A DNA stretch of 64,000 nucleotides from a virus. The first letter of the stretch is position 1. Every line of letters starts with the position of its first letter. Below the pieces are notes generated by a model. It saw only the letters and a program-made list of their open reading frames with translations, ran no database searches and was not told the origin of the DNA. Below, in pieces: positions 55,710 to 63,175 of the stretch. The DNA is taken from IMG/VR virus record IMGVR_UViG_3300021478_000019, positions 1 through 64,000 of that record. One strand, given 5' to 3'. Made by a program: the position numbers and the translations under genes.

Positions 55710-56305
55710 ACGGAGCCGGCAGCCAGGGCCAGCCGCTCGGCCACCTTGGCCGAGGCGTTGGTGGTGATCTCCTGGGCGTCGTTCTTGAACTCGTCCAGCA
55801 GTTCGGGGGCCAGCTGGCCGGCATAGCCGACATCGCGGACCACGGTCTTGGCGATCCGGGTGCCCACCTTGTCGGCGTCGCGCTCAGCCACCTCGCCCCG
55901 CTCGGACATGATGCCGCGGGCCGCATCCTGGCGGTCCACCACACTGATCACCCCGGTCACGAAGTCGCAGACGTAGACGTGACCGTTGGTCACGAAGTTG
56001 CGGTTAAACCGCGACCTCGGGGTGAGATAGGTCTTGAGCCGGGTGATATACCAGACATCGTCCAGCCCGTAGACCTCGGGGGTGACCCCGGTGGCGTTGA
56101 CCATGCCGGTCGCCAACTCGCCGCTCTCAACGAGCGGCTCCAGGTTGCTGAGGATGCGGCCCATCTCCGTGGGCACGTTGAACTCCAGTTCCGGCTCCCC
56201 CGGCTTGCCCACCGGGCCACGGGTGACCTGGTAGACGAGATTCTCATCGGTGGCGACGAGAACCTCCACCTCCTCGGGGTGTTCCATCAAGCGAGTGGAT
56301 TTCAC
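55706..56305 (-). CDS. Hypothetical protein heading the leftward operon
   Basis: 199 residues from GTG at 56305, 5 nt after AGGAG. Beta-rich N-terminal half (EVEVLVATDENLVYQVTRGP, ELEFNVPTEMGRILSNLEPL) and helical C-terminus. No motif. The operator-like palindrome at 56368 lies just upstream, so this operon may be repressor-controlled. Confidence 0.54.
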   Translation of the reverse strand: MKSTRLMEHPEEVEVLVATDENLVYQVTRGPVGKPGEPELEFNVPTEMGRILSNLEPLVESGELATGMVNATGVTPEVYGLDDVWYITRLKTYLTPRSRFNRNFVTNGHVYVCDFVTGVISVVDRQDAARGIMSERGEVAERDADKVGTRIAKTVVRDVGYAGQLAPELLDEFKNDAQEITTNASAKVAERLALAAGSV

Positions 56306-56367
56306 CACTGCTCCTCTCTGTTGGAAGCTCGCCACAGGCGGGCTTGTGGTCTGCCCCGGAGGTAAAT

Positions 56368-56388
56368 CAGATCACCACCGGTGATCTG
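56368..56388. promoter_or_regulatory. Operator-like palindrome
   Basis: Perfect 9-bp arms CAGATCACC and GGTGATCTG separated by ACC, about 63 bp upstream of the leftward operon start. Typical of a dimeric HTH repressor site. Confidence 0.6.
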
Positions 56389-56491
56389 GGTTTCCGAGGC
56401 ACCGCCATGTCTACCATCTCTTATCCCCAGGTGCAAGCGTTTTCTTCCACATGCATGCGCGTTCCCAAGCATGCCGAGACCGCATACTCCC

Positions 56492-56528
56492 TGGTACTGG
56501 GCGGTTCTTGCTGGTACTCGGTGGTACT
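56492..56528. repeat. Three TGGTACT direct repeats
   Basis: TGGTACT at 56492-56498, 56512-56518 and 56522-56528 (20 and 10 bp apart, so on one helical face). May be protein-binding sites or part of attP. Confidence 0.45.
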
Positions 56529-56653
56529 GGTGATGCCTGTAGTTGTCCACAGGTTCCTCTGGAGTCCACTGATTACCGGTATTGACCGCCCGTGACCTCT
56601 GGCGTCAGGAAAACCGGACGCCAGCGACTTCCAGCGACCTGCGGCGGAACGAG

Positions 56654-56679
56654 AAGGCCCCCCGCGTCCGGGGGGCTCC
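56654..56679. terminator. Terminator-like hairpin
   Basis: AGGCCCCCCG-CGTC-CGGGGGGCT stem with TCCTCC after it; separates the two halves of the non-coding region. Confidence 0.5.
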
Positions 56680-56853
56680 TCCCTGGGATGGTGTCAGGGG
56701 CCGTCGCCTACCTGCCATGCCCTGCTGACGGATTCGCGGTGCCGTTGCCTCTGTGTGCCTCATTGGCTCTGCGCTGATGGCGGTGCGGGCCGTCACCGGT
56801 GACTATATCATCTTCGGTTCTCGGGGGTAACGGGCCCTGACCAGGGCATTTAC

Positions 56854-56928
56854 AGAAAAGGGGCACTATCCGCTCATTGAGGGGCATGACTGCTCATATG
56901 GTGCCCCATTTTCTGGTACCGTGTGGGC
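56854..56928 (+). promoter_or_regulatory. Integrase promoter with overlapping inverted repeat
   Basis: AGAAAAGGGGCAC (56854-56866) is repeated inverted as GTGCCCCATTTTCT (56901-56914), one extra base in the second arm. TACCGT (56917-56922) then 6 nt leads to the ATG at 56929, with no ribosome site: a leaderless start whose -10 abuts the right arm. A regulator binding both arms would repress the integrase. Confidence 0.52.
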
Positions 56929-58365
56929 ATGAAGTCGAGGGAACAACGCCAGGCCGAAAGCGCCTACGAACTGCTATTCGGTATCTACGCCAGACAGTCC
57001 CTGACCAGGGGCGAAACCGAATCTCTGCCCGACCAGGTGGAGCGGGGTCGCAGGGCGGTGGCGAGGGAGGGCACCGCGGTGGTGGAGTTCATCGAGCCCC
57101 CGTCCACATCCGGCTCCAAGCATCGTGGTCTGAAGCGCCAGGAGTTCCCCAAGCTCGTAGAGATGGTGAGATCGGGGGAGATAAATGCGGTCTGGGCCCT
57201 CACCACTGCTCGCATCAGCCGAGGCGGGGGGCCCGGCTGGGCTCCGCTCCTCCAGGCTGCCATCGACATGGGCCTGGACCTCAACCGCTTCGTGATGATC
57301 AGGGATAAGTTCTTGGATGAATCCGCGCTCAACCGTAAGGCTGACGCTGACCGGGAGTTCGCTGAGCAGATGAGCGAATACAGCATCGACAATAAGGAGC
57401 GTGAGGCTCGGGACGGCAAGCCCTCTCCTGGTGGTCTGCGCCCGTTCGGTCGCAACAAGGACGGCCTCACTGAGCATAGGACCGAGGGCCCCATGGTGCG
57501 ACAGATGGGTCGGGAGGCTCTAGGCGGGCGCAAGCCTTACAGCTTCGCTGAGGAACTGAACAGGAAGGGGATCAAAAATACCGGTGGTGGCAAGTTCACA
57601 CCGGAGTCGGTTCGTCGTATTCTCGTCTCGCCCCGCACCGCCGGGTATCGAGAGATCGGTAGCGATCTCATCCCAATAATCGGATGCGAACCGTTGATTG
57701 AGCGGGAAGCCTGGAAGAGATTACGGGACATGCTGGAGACCAACAAGGAGTGGGACACCAGGCCCCGCCATCCGAAGACCTTTGAGTTGCACGGCTTCGT
57801 CTTCTGCGCTCTCTGCGGAAAGGGGCTCCGGGGCCGCTACAAGAGCAACACCAGTGATGAAGATCGCCGCTACTGCTGTCCTTCGGTCGCGCAGGGCGGT
57901 TGCAACAAGATCTCGGCCAGTGCGGCCCAGCTAGAACGAGAGATGGAGCGGAAGGTCATGGGTCAGCTGGCCGACCCCGCGTTTCGTCGAGGGCTGCTGG
58001 CCGGCCAGGAGGATCAGCCGAGTTCGGAACTGGAGGCCCTGAGCAAGGAGAAGGCAGCCCTCCAGACACAGCGCCTCGGGTTCATGGACCTGGCAGGCGT
58101 GTTCACCAAGGACGAGATCGCGGCCAAGGTGCGCCCGGTAGACCAGGCCATCAAGAAGATCGATCACCAGATGGGCACACTGCTGAGCGCCCGACATCAG
58201 TTGGCGATCAGCGTGGACCTCGACAACCTCCCTACCTGGGCAGAGGCGACCTTCGACCAGAAGCGTGACCTGATGCGTCTGGTGGTGAATCGGGTCGAGG
58301 TCGGTAAGTCGAAGACGAAGGGTCGCGCCTGGGACGCTTCCCGGTTGACTTGGCATCTTCGCTGA
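56929..58365 (+). CDS. int: Large serine recombinase (integrase)
   Basis: 478 residues from ATG at 56929 (a GTG 6 nt earlier is possible). The resolvase domain at about 15-150 has the nucleophile Ser24 in GIYARQSL and the helper Arg motifs of ALTTARISRGGG. The recombinase domain (about 165-285: PFGRNKDGL, FAEELNRKGIKN, SVRRILVSPRTAGY) follows, then a zinc ribbon CALCGKGLRG / RYCCPSVAQGGC and a coiled coil (about 350-420). All parts of an active phage integrase are visible; overall length is at the small end of the family. It would integrate the phage at attB. Confidence 0.9.
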   Translation: MKSREQRQAESAYELLFGIYARQSLTRGETESLPDQVERGRRAVAREGTAVVEFIEPPSTSGSKHRGLKRQEFPKLVEMVRSGEINAVWALTTARISRGGGPGWAPLLQAAIDMGLDLNRFVMIRDKFLDESALNRKADADREFAEQMSEYSIDNKEREARDGKPSPGGLRPFGRNKDGLTEHRTEGPMVRQMGREALGGRKPYSFAEELNRKGIKNTGGGKFTPESVRRILVSPRTAGYREIGSDLIPIIGCEPLIEREAWKRLRDMLETNKEWDTRPRHPKTFELHGFVFCALCGKGLRGRYKSNTSDEDRRYCCPSVAQGGCNKISASAAQLEREMERKVMGQLADPAFRRGLLAGQEDQPSSELEALSKEKAALQTQRLGFMDLAGVFTKDEIAAKVRPVDQAIKKIDHQMGTLLSARHQLAISVDLDNLPTWAEATFDQKRDLMRLVVNRVEVGKSKTKGRAWDASRLTWHLR

Positions 58366-58501
58366 TCCTGCTCAGCATGATCTGGGCCAGGACTCGACCG
58401 GCCTCATAGGCAAGCTCGTCGGACCACTCTGTCCCTTGCCGGGCTCTGATAGCTCTGACCTCGGCGGTCATCTCGTCCAGTTCTTCCCGGCTGTAGGGCA
58501 T
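58232..58501 (-). CDS. Small gene antisense to the integrase 3' end, leaderless
   Basis: 89 residues from ATG at 58501, 7 nt after TACCGT (58509-58514), the same -10 hexamer as the integrase. Residues 1-50 (SREELDEMTAEVRAIRARQG, LAYEAGRVLAQIMLSRISED) are clearly protein-like; the rest overlaps the integrase on the opposite strand by 134 nt and is Arg/Ser/Pro-rich. It might be an excision factor (RDF) or a regulator by position; that is a guess. Confidence 0.5.
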   Translation of the reverse strand: MPYSREELDEMTAEVRAIRARQGTEWSDELAYEAGRVLAQIMLSRISEDAKSTGKRPRRDPSSSTYRPRPDSPPDASGHASGRRSPLPR

Positions 58502-58564
58502 GGAGCCGACGGTACGAGCCGGCCTGGCGGCGCACCCCCTTGGCGCTGAAGTTCACCTAAATGG

Positions 58565-58603
58565 TCGTCCTGACTTGCACCCAACCTTCGGTGTGGTAGG
58601 GTT
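58565..58603 (+). promoter_or_regulatory. ACTTGCA-family promoter without a following gene
   Basis: CCTGACTTGCAC, -35 TTGCAC (58575-58580), 16 bp, TAGGGT (58597-58602). No start codon lies at 6-7 nt; a hairpin begins there instead. Confidence 0.75.
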
Positions 58604-58683
58604 TTGTCACCGGGGATTGGAACCCTTCGGTGGTTGGTTGGTTGTGTCATCGTGAAGAGCCCCCTTCGGGGGGCTCTTCTAGT
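58604..58683 (+). ncRNA. Candidate small RNA
   Basis: Between the promoter above and a strong hairpin terminator (GAAGAGCCCCC-TTCG-GGGGGGCTCTTC, 58654-58680) lie about 75 nt with no ORF. The predicted 5' end starts a stem CACCGGGG-ATTGGAA-CCC-TT-CGGTG (58608-58632), followed by a TTGG/TGG-rich single-stranded stretch that could pair with targets. The minus strand gives no credible gene. The terminator may also serve the leftward LysM gene. Confidence 0.6.
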
Positions 58684-58757
58684 TGTGGAGCCCCCTCCCC
58701 AGGGCGGGCGGGGAGGGAAGCTCCGAAGAGGGACGTGGTTGTTGTGACTACGTGCCC

Positions 58758-59453
58758 TCAGCAGCCATCGTAGGGTCTCCATGGCTGAGCGCCGTCCTTG
58801 GCGTACAGCTGCTGGAACGCCGCGTCCTGCTCCGACCGGGAGGCCGTCCAGGCGCTCCCAGACCGGCCCAGGCTGGCCCAGGTGCTGTTCAGGATCCCGT
58901 AAATGTTGCTGGACCCAGCACCGTTTGTCGACTCCCTGAAGGCCACACAGGACTGGAAGGAGCCCGGCGCCCCATATGACCGGGGCGCCGAGTACGACCT
59001 GCTCACCACAGGCGCCCGGACGGGTGTATAAGTCCTGGTAGGAGCCGTGTAGTAGTGGTGAACGGGAGGTGTACTGGCGGGGGCCGTGGGTAGAACAACA
59101 GGGGCCGGCACATAGCTGACAGGTGGGAGGGTGATGACCTGGCCCACCAGGATCAAGTTCGGATTGGGAACGTGGTTGTAGGAGGCCAGTTGTTCCCAGG
59201 TCCGGGCTGGGCGGGCTCGGGTGCCGATCAGCCAGAGGGAGTCTCCCGATCGCACGGTGACCCTCGGCATCGGCGCCTGGACCCGCAGCGCCGTGAGGAC
59301 GGCTCTCGGGGGCGAACCACTGGCCTGGGCCACATCTCCTACCGCTGGAAGGTGGCTACCGGGGCCTACCGGCGCCGCTGCTGCTGTCGCTGCGGATGCT
59401 GCAAAGGGAAGTGCGCCCGCTAGGGCGCACATGAGTAGGAACTTCTTCCTCAT
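58758..59453 (-). CDS. Secreted LysM plus Rpf-like (transglycosylase) protein
   Basis: 231 residues from ATG at 59453 after AAGGAG. A signal peptide (RKKFLLMCALAGALPFAASA) precedes a LysM domain at about 62-108 (VTVRSGDSLWLIGTRA, YNHVPNPNLILVGQVITLPP). A Pro/Thr/Ser/Tyr linker leads to a resuscitation-promoting-factor-like lysozyme fold (CVAFRESTNGAGSSNIYGIL then WASLG and PWRPYDGC), with the catalytic Glu in RESTNG and Cys at both ends. It would be exported, bind peptidoglycan and cleave it. Confidence 0.82.
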   Translation of the reverse strand: MRKKFLLMCALAGALPFAASAATAAAAPVGPGSHLPAVGDVAQASGSPPRAVLTALRVQAPMPRVTVRSGDSLWLIGTRARPARTWEQLASYNHVPNPNLILVGQVITLPPVSYVPAPVVLPTAPASTPPVHHYYTAPTRTYTPVRAPVVSRSYSAPRSYGAPGSFQSCVAFRESTNGAGSSNIYGILNSTWASLGRSGSAWTASRSEQDAAFQQLYAKDGAQPWRPYDGC

Positions 59454-59630
59454 GGGTCTCCTTGGTCTCGGGGGACTTGCGAGGGCTCTGACTACGAACC
59501 CTGGTCTGTGTCGAGGGGCGCGCTCCTTCCTGGCTAGGTGAAACAGTGGATCTGGCAACCTTAGTCGATGTACAGTTCCGAAAACCGGTCTGGGGAAGAG
59601 CAGTCTCCGAGTCAGGAAAGGGCGATTTTT

Positions 59631-60011
59631 ATGGCGAGACGCAGCGCTGCCGACACCCTCATCGAGGAGGCTGCCATCTTCCTGCGCTGCCGGGCCTATG
59701 GCCACAGCTGGGACGAATTTTTCCCCGACGACATGGAGCAGCCCTGGTACGGCTGGCGGCTGAGCCTGCGCTGCGTCCGCTGCGGCACGGAGCGCCATGA
59801 CAACATCGACTTCAAGGGCGCCATGATGAGCCGACGCTACATCCACCCGCTGGGCTACCTGACCCGTAAAGGCGACGCCAAACCGACCAGGACTGAGTTC
59901 CGTGAGGAGCTATTTATCAGCCTGCGTGCCAGACTGGAGAAGATCAACGCGGTGGGCGAAGACGCTGAGATCACGCCCATCAAGTCGGCCCGGAAAGCCA
60001 GGAGCGCATGA
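59631..60011 (+). CDS. Zinc-ribbon-like protein
   Basis: 126 residues from ATG at 59631, with AGGAAAGGG upstream. LRCRAYGHSWDEFFP and LRCVRCGTERHDNIDFKG form a Cys/His site, followed by SRRYIHPLGY. Proteins of this type are common in actinophages beside ParB-like genes; role unknown. First gene of a rightward operon. Confidence 0.58.
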   Translation: MARRSAADTLIEEAAIFLRCRAYGHSWDEFFPDDMEQPWYGWRLSLRCVRCGTERHDNIDFKGAMMSRRYIHPLGYLTRKGDAKPTRTEFREELFISLRARLEKINAVGEDAEITPIKSARKARSA

Positions 60012-60886
60012 CCACCCGTACCCGCACCCGCACCTCGACCAACGGCAAGGTGACCCACCGGGAGACGGTGGGCATCGAGGAGATCGACCCGGAGACGGCG
60101 CAGCGGTGGTTGGAGGGTAACGTCGATAACAGAGTCCTGCGGGAGTCTCGGGTCGTAAAGCTGGGTGGAATTCTTCAGCGGGACGAGTGGGAACTGACTG
60201 GCGACGCCATTGTTTTCGATGACCAGGACGTGCTGCTCAACGGCCAACACCGGCTGAGCGCCATCGTGGTCACCGGAATACCGGCCCGGCTCCTGGTCCT
60301 CCGGGGGGTCCCCTCCAAGGCACAGGAGGTCATGGATCAGGGGTTGAGCCGGAACTTGGGTGACCAGCTGCATCGCCGCGGCGTGTCCTACGCCTTCGTG
60401 ATCTCGGGGGGCCTGCACTGGCTGCACCAGATGCGCTACAACGAGGCCACCGGGGGCGCCCACTACGTGGACTCCGCGGAGCATCCCACCCTGCGCCAGC
60501 TGCTGGCCATCCATGAGGAGACCGCCCCCCACCTGGAGGAGTTGGCGCCCTCCATCAACAAGCTGCGCTACTACACCAAGGTCCGTCCGGGCCCCACCCT
60601 GGCCCTGCGCTACCGCCTGGGTCAGATCGACGAGACCGAGGCCCAGCTGTTCTTCGACTCCTGGCGGGAGGGCACCGGCCTGGCCAAGGATGACCCCATC
60701 TTCCGGCTACGGGAGTGGTGCATGGCTGACGCTCGCTTTCGCTCGACCAAGGGTCGGACGCCGGCCTACCGCTACGTGGCCTACGTACTGGTGGCCTGGA
60801 ACCGCTGGCGGGACCAGGTGCCCATGCGCCAGCTGACCTGGCACTTCACCCCCAGTCAGAAGGACCCATGGCCGACACCCCACTGA
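60008..60886 (+). CDS. ParB-like protein
   Basis: 292 residues, ATGA overlap. Residues 20-110 (VGIEEIDPETAQRWLEGNVD, AIVFDDQDVLLNGQHRLSAI) match the ParB/Srx N-terminal domain with LNGQHR in the nucleotide-binding position. The helical C-terminal domain (YAFVISGGLHWLHQMRYNEA) is unassigned. Phage ParB-like proteins can be nucleases or partition/regulatory proteins. Overlaps the next gene by 19 nt. Confidence 0.68.
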   Translation: MTTRTRTRTSTNGKVTHRETVGIEEIDPETAQRWLEGNVDNRVLRESRVVKLGGILQRDEWELTGDAIVFDDQDVLLNGQHRLSAIVVTGIPARLLVLRGVPSKAQEVMDQGLSRNLGDQLHRRGVSYAFVISGGLHWLHQMRYNEATGGAHYVDSAEHPTLRQLLAIHEETAPHLEELAPSINKLRYYTKVRPGPTLALRYRLGQIDETEAQLFFDSWREGTGLAKDDPIFRLREWCMADARFRSTKGRTPAYRYVAYVLVAWNRWRDQVPMRQLTWHFTPSQKDPWPTPH

Positions 60887-61959
60887 CGTCTCGGCCCCGA
60901 GTGGGTAAGGCCCCTGGCGGGCGTCTGGCGAAAGGCACCGTCCCGCTCCCTGACGAAGTCGAGTCGCACCCGCGGGCCGGTAAGTGGAGTTGGGGTGGTG
61001 GTGACGGTGGTGACCCCTTCCTCCAGTCCCTGCGGCCCCAGGACGTGGCCCACCAGCGCCAGCAGCTGCTGCGCTGGTGGTCCCACCCCGGTGAGTGGCA
61101 GCACAAGTTCGCCCTCCATGGCCGGCGCAACATTCCCGGTTGGCTGGAGCATCCCGAACGGGAGGCCGAGGAGGTTCGCTGGTGGATGGAGGACACGTTC
61201 AGGAAGGCTGAGTTGTACTGGGTGAGCCCGGAGATGACCGACGTCATCACCACCCTGGCGCCCGGCATCCCCGACACCCTGCCCCAGCCTCCGGTGCCTC
61301 ACGCCCTGGTCATGTTCGCCAAGTCCATCCCTGGCACCGACGCCGAGGACGGCAGCAACATCTACACCTCGGCGTTCCTGTGGAGCGACATCGACCTGTA
61401 CAAGATCGGCCCTTGCATCGCTATGGAGAGCTACGCCTGGCGGGATTGGGTGGGCCTGTACCGGGGCCTCGACGACGAGGGCCAGCAGCTGTTCCGTGAG
61501 ATCTACCCCAACCGGCTCATGCCCACCGGGGGCTCGGAGTGGCCCATGGGTGCCCTGACCTCGGAGTTCGATACCGCCCCAGCTGAGGATGACCTGCAGA
61601 GGCAGTCCATGGTGGAGGACCGCCGGCTGCTGTCGACCTTCTGGGCCCTGGCCTCTCAGAAGATTGTGATCGAGTCTCGTCACCAGCCCTCTCGGGCAGA
61701 GCGGCGTGCCGCCCAGCGGGAGGGTCGTCCCCTCGACGAGGTTCGTGTGATCCGGCTGCGGGAACCCGCCACCCGCAGCCGCGGTGATGCTGGTTCGGAT
61801 GTGGAGTGGTCCCACCGGTGGATCGTCGGTAAACACTGGCGAAACCAGTGGTACCCCGCATCCGGCCAGCATCGCCCAAAGCTGATCGAGGCGTACCAGA
61901 AGGGCCCGGCTGACAAGCCTCTGGTGCTACGTGAGACAGTGCGAGCCTTGGTGCGGTAA
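60868..61959 (+). CDS. Large hypothetical protein of an actinophage type
   Basis: 363 residues. Helical and Trp-rich (PGEWQHKFALHGRRNIPGWL, WYTAFLWSDIDLYK-like), with a conserved-looking C-terminal block: RVIRLREPATRSRGD, SHRWIVGKHWRNQWYP, HRPKLIEAYQKGPADKPLVL. That block resembles proteins next to ParB-like genes in actinophages. No enzyme motif found. Confidence 0.56.
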   Translation: MADTPLTSRPRVGKAPGGRLAKGTVPLPDEVESHPRAGKWSWGGGDGGDPFLQSLRPQDVAHQRQQLLRWWSHPGEWQHKFALHGRRNIPGWLEHPEREAEEVRWWMEDTFRKAELYWVSPEMTDVITTLAPGIPDTLPQPPVPHALVMFAKSIPGTDAEDGSNIYTSAFLWSDIDLYKIGPCIAMESYAWRDWVGLYRGLDDEGQQLFREIYPNRLMPTGGSEWPMGALTSEFDTAPAEDDLQRQSMVEDRRLLSTFWALASQKIVIESRHQPSRAERRAAQREGRPLDEVRVIRLREPATRSRGDAGSDVEWSHRWIVGKHWRNQWYPASGQHRPKLIEAYQKGPADKPLVLRETVRALVR

Positions 61960-61976
61960 TCAAGAAAAGGAGAGAA

Positions 61977-62249
61977 ATGACACTCGTATCCGAAGCCCAG
62001 GTTGACAACATCGAGGAAGGGAAGCTGCTGTTCGTAATTCTTGACAAGACTGGCGACACCAAGCACATCTGGGACCGCAGCAATCCCGACGAGGTGGCCG
62101 AGGCCCGTGCCCTGTTCACCCGCATGACCGGTGAGCGCAAGTTCCAGGCGTGGTCGGTCACCAGGAAGGGTGACAAGGATCAGCGCATCACCGAGTTCGA
62201 CCCCCAAGCTGAGAAGGTGATCTTCGCCCCGGCCCTGGTGGGCGGCTGA
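61977..62249 (+). CDS. Hypothetical protein
   Basis: 90 residues after AAAGGAGAG. LLFVILDKTGDTKHIWDRSN, EARALFTRMTGERKFQAWSV, RITEFDPQAEKVIFAPAL: an alpha/beta fold of unknown role that resembles small conserved phage proteins. One-base overlap with the next ATG. Confidence 0.56.
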   Translation: MTLVSEAQVDNIEEGKLLFVILDKTGDTKHIWDRSNPDEVAEARALFTRMTGERKFQAWSVTRKGDKDQRITEFDPQAEKVIFAPALVGG

Positions 62250-62869
62250 TGCCTCAGACCGGCTACTGGCCGCAGCAGTACTACAGCACCACCGCGGCCA
62301 CCATCAACTACACCCCGATCATCACCACCACAGCCATCAGCCCCAACACGATCTGGCAGAACTGGGTGAACACCTCGGCCACCACTATCACCTACGTTCC
62401 CACCTACTCCAACGAGGTGTGGCACAACTGGGCCAACCAGCTGAGCCAGTACGACTACCGGTACACGCTGCCGGCGCCGACGCCCGAAGCTATCCGTGAA
62501 GGCGAAGAGCGTTACGAGCGGCAGCGCCAGGAGCTACAGGCTGCCCGCACCCGTGCCCGTGTGCTGCTGGGCGAGTTCCTCAACGAGGGGCAGAAGACAG
62601 AGCTTGAGCGCCACGGTCGGTTCCATGTCACCGGGTCCAAGGGCCGGCGCTACTGCATCCGCACCAGCGGGCAGCAGGGCAACGTGGACCTGCTCACCGA
62701 CAAGGGCGACGTTCAGGCCACCTTGTGCGCCCACCCCCGTGGTGGCCTGCCTGACGGTGACGCCTGGCTGATGCAGCTGATTGAGATCCGTCATGACGAG
62801 GACCGTTTCCTGCACGTCGCCAACGTCCACCGTGGCCAGCTGCCTCGGGAGCTAGTCCGGGCGTACTGA
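62249..62869 (+). CDS. Hypothetical protein with Tyr/Thr-rich N-terminus and beta domain
   Basis: 206 residues. Residues 1-75 are Tyr/Thr/Asn/Trp-rich (QTGYWPQQYYSTTAATINYT), probably extended. A helix (REGEERYERQRQELQAARTR) leads to a C-terminal domain (GRFHVTGSKGRRYCIRTSGQ, ATLCAHPRGGLPDGDAWL). A similar C-terminal layout occurs in small actinophage proteins of unknown role. Confidence 0.56.
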   Translation: MPQTGYWPQQYYSTTAATINYTPIITTTAISPNTIWQNWVNTSATTITYVPTYSNEVWHNWANQLSQYDYRYTLPAPTPEAIREGEERYERQRQELQAARTRARVLLGEFLNEGQKTELERHGRFHVTGSKGRRYCIRTSGQQGNVDLLTDKGDVQATLCAHPRGGLPDGDAWLMQLIEIRHDEDRFLHVANVHRGQLPRELVRAY

Positions 62870-62870
62870 C

Positions 62871-62962
62871 CCATGGGAGGAATGCAGAGGGGTCGGCGTG
62901 TGGGATTGATCACCCACCACTAGCCAGCGAGGAACGGCTGGCACCCTCTGCATCTCCTATGG
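62871..62962 (+). ncRNA. Three-way-junction RNA candidate between convergent genes
   Basis: Starting 2 nt after the stop at 62869. P1: CCATGGGAG + ATGCAGAGGG pairs with CCCTCTGCAT + CTCCTATGG (19 bp, one G-U, a 2-nt bulge). Inside are P2 GTG-TGGG / CCCA-C-CAC (62898-62920) and P3 GCCAGC / GCTGGC (62923-62942). The wobble forms only in plus-strand RNA. It may be an elaborate terminator or 3' stabiliser; the 3' arm overlaps the stop of the convergent gene. Confidence 0.55.
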
Positions 62963-63175
62963 CTCGGTGGTACCGCCCAGCGCCGCTGCGATCTCGGACA
63001 CCTTGGCCTCGACCGCGGCCACCAGTTCGTCCACCTTGGCCTCGATGGCGGGCCGCACCTCGGCAGCGGCAGCCTGTACCGCGGTCTTGATTTCGGCAGC
63101 CTTGGCCTGGACGCTGTCGATCAGGGCCCGGAGATCTGCGGCGACGGGGTTATCAGCAGGGGGAGTATCAGTCAT
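62957..63175 (-). CDS. Ala/Glu/Lys-rich coiled-coil protein, leaderless
   Basis: 72 residues from ATG at 63175, 7 nt after TAGCAT. ADLRALIDSVQAKAAEIKTA, RPAIEAKVDELVAAVEAKVS are strong heptad repeats. Might be an oligomeric clamp or scaffold; unknown. Confidence 0.56.
   Translation of the reverse strand: MTDTPPADNPVAADLRALIDSVQAKAAEIKTAVQAAAAEVRPAIEAKVDELVAAVEAKVSEIAAALGGTTEP

Larger units (their letters stand above)
56306..56928. other. Non-coding region between the leftward operon and the integrase
   Basis: About 620 bp without a convincing gene. Contents in order: a 21-bp palindrome (56368-56388), three TGGTACT direct repeats (56492-56528), a terminator-like stem (56654-56679) and an imperfect inverted repeat over the integrase start (56854-56914). 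Serine integrases usually have attP beside the gene, so attP may lie here, but no crossover site can be assigned. Confidence 0.5.

Noticed and set aside
58468-58782. 104-residue minus-strand frame across the sRNA and terminator
   Set aside because: It crosses two strong hairpins and a promoter, and its sequence is not protein-like.
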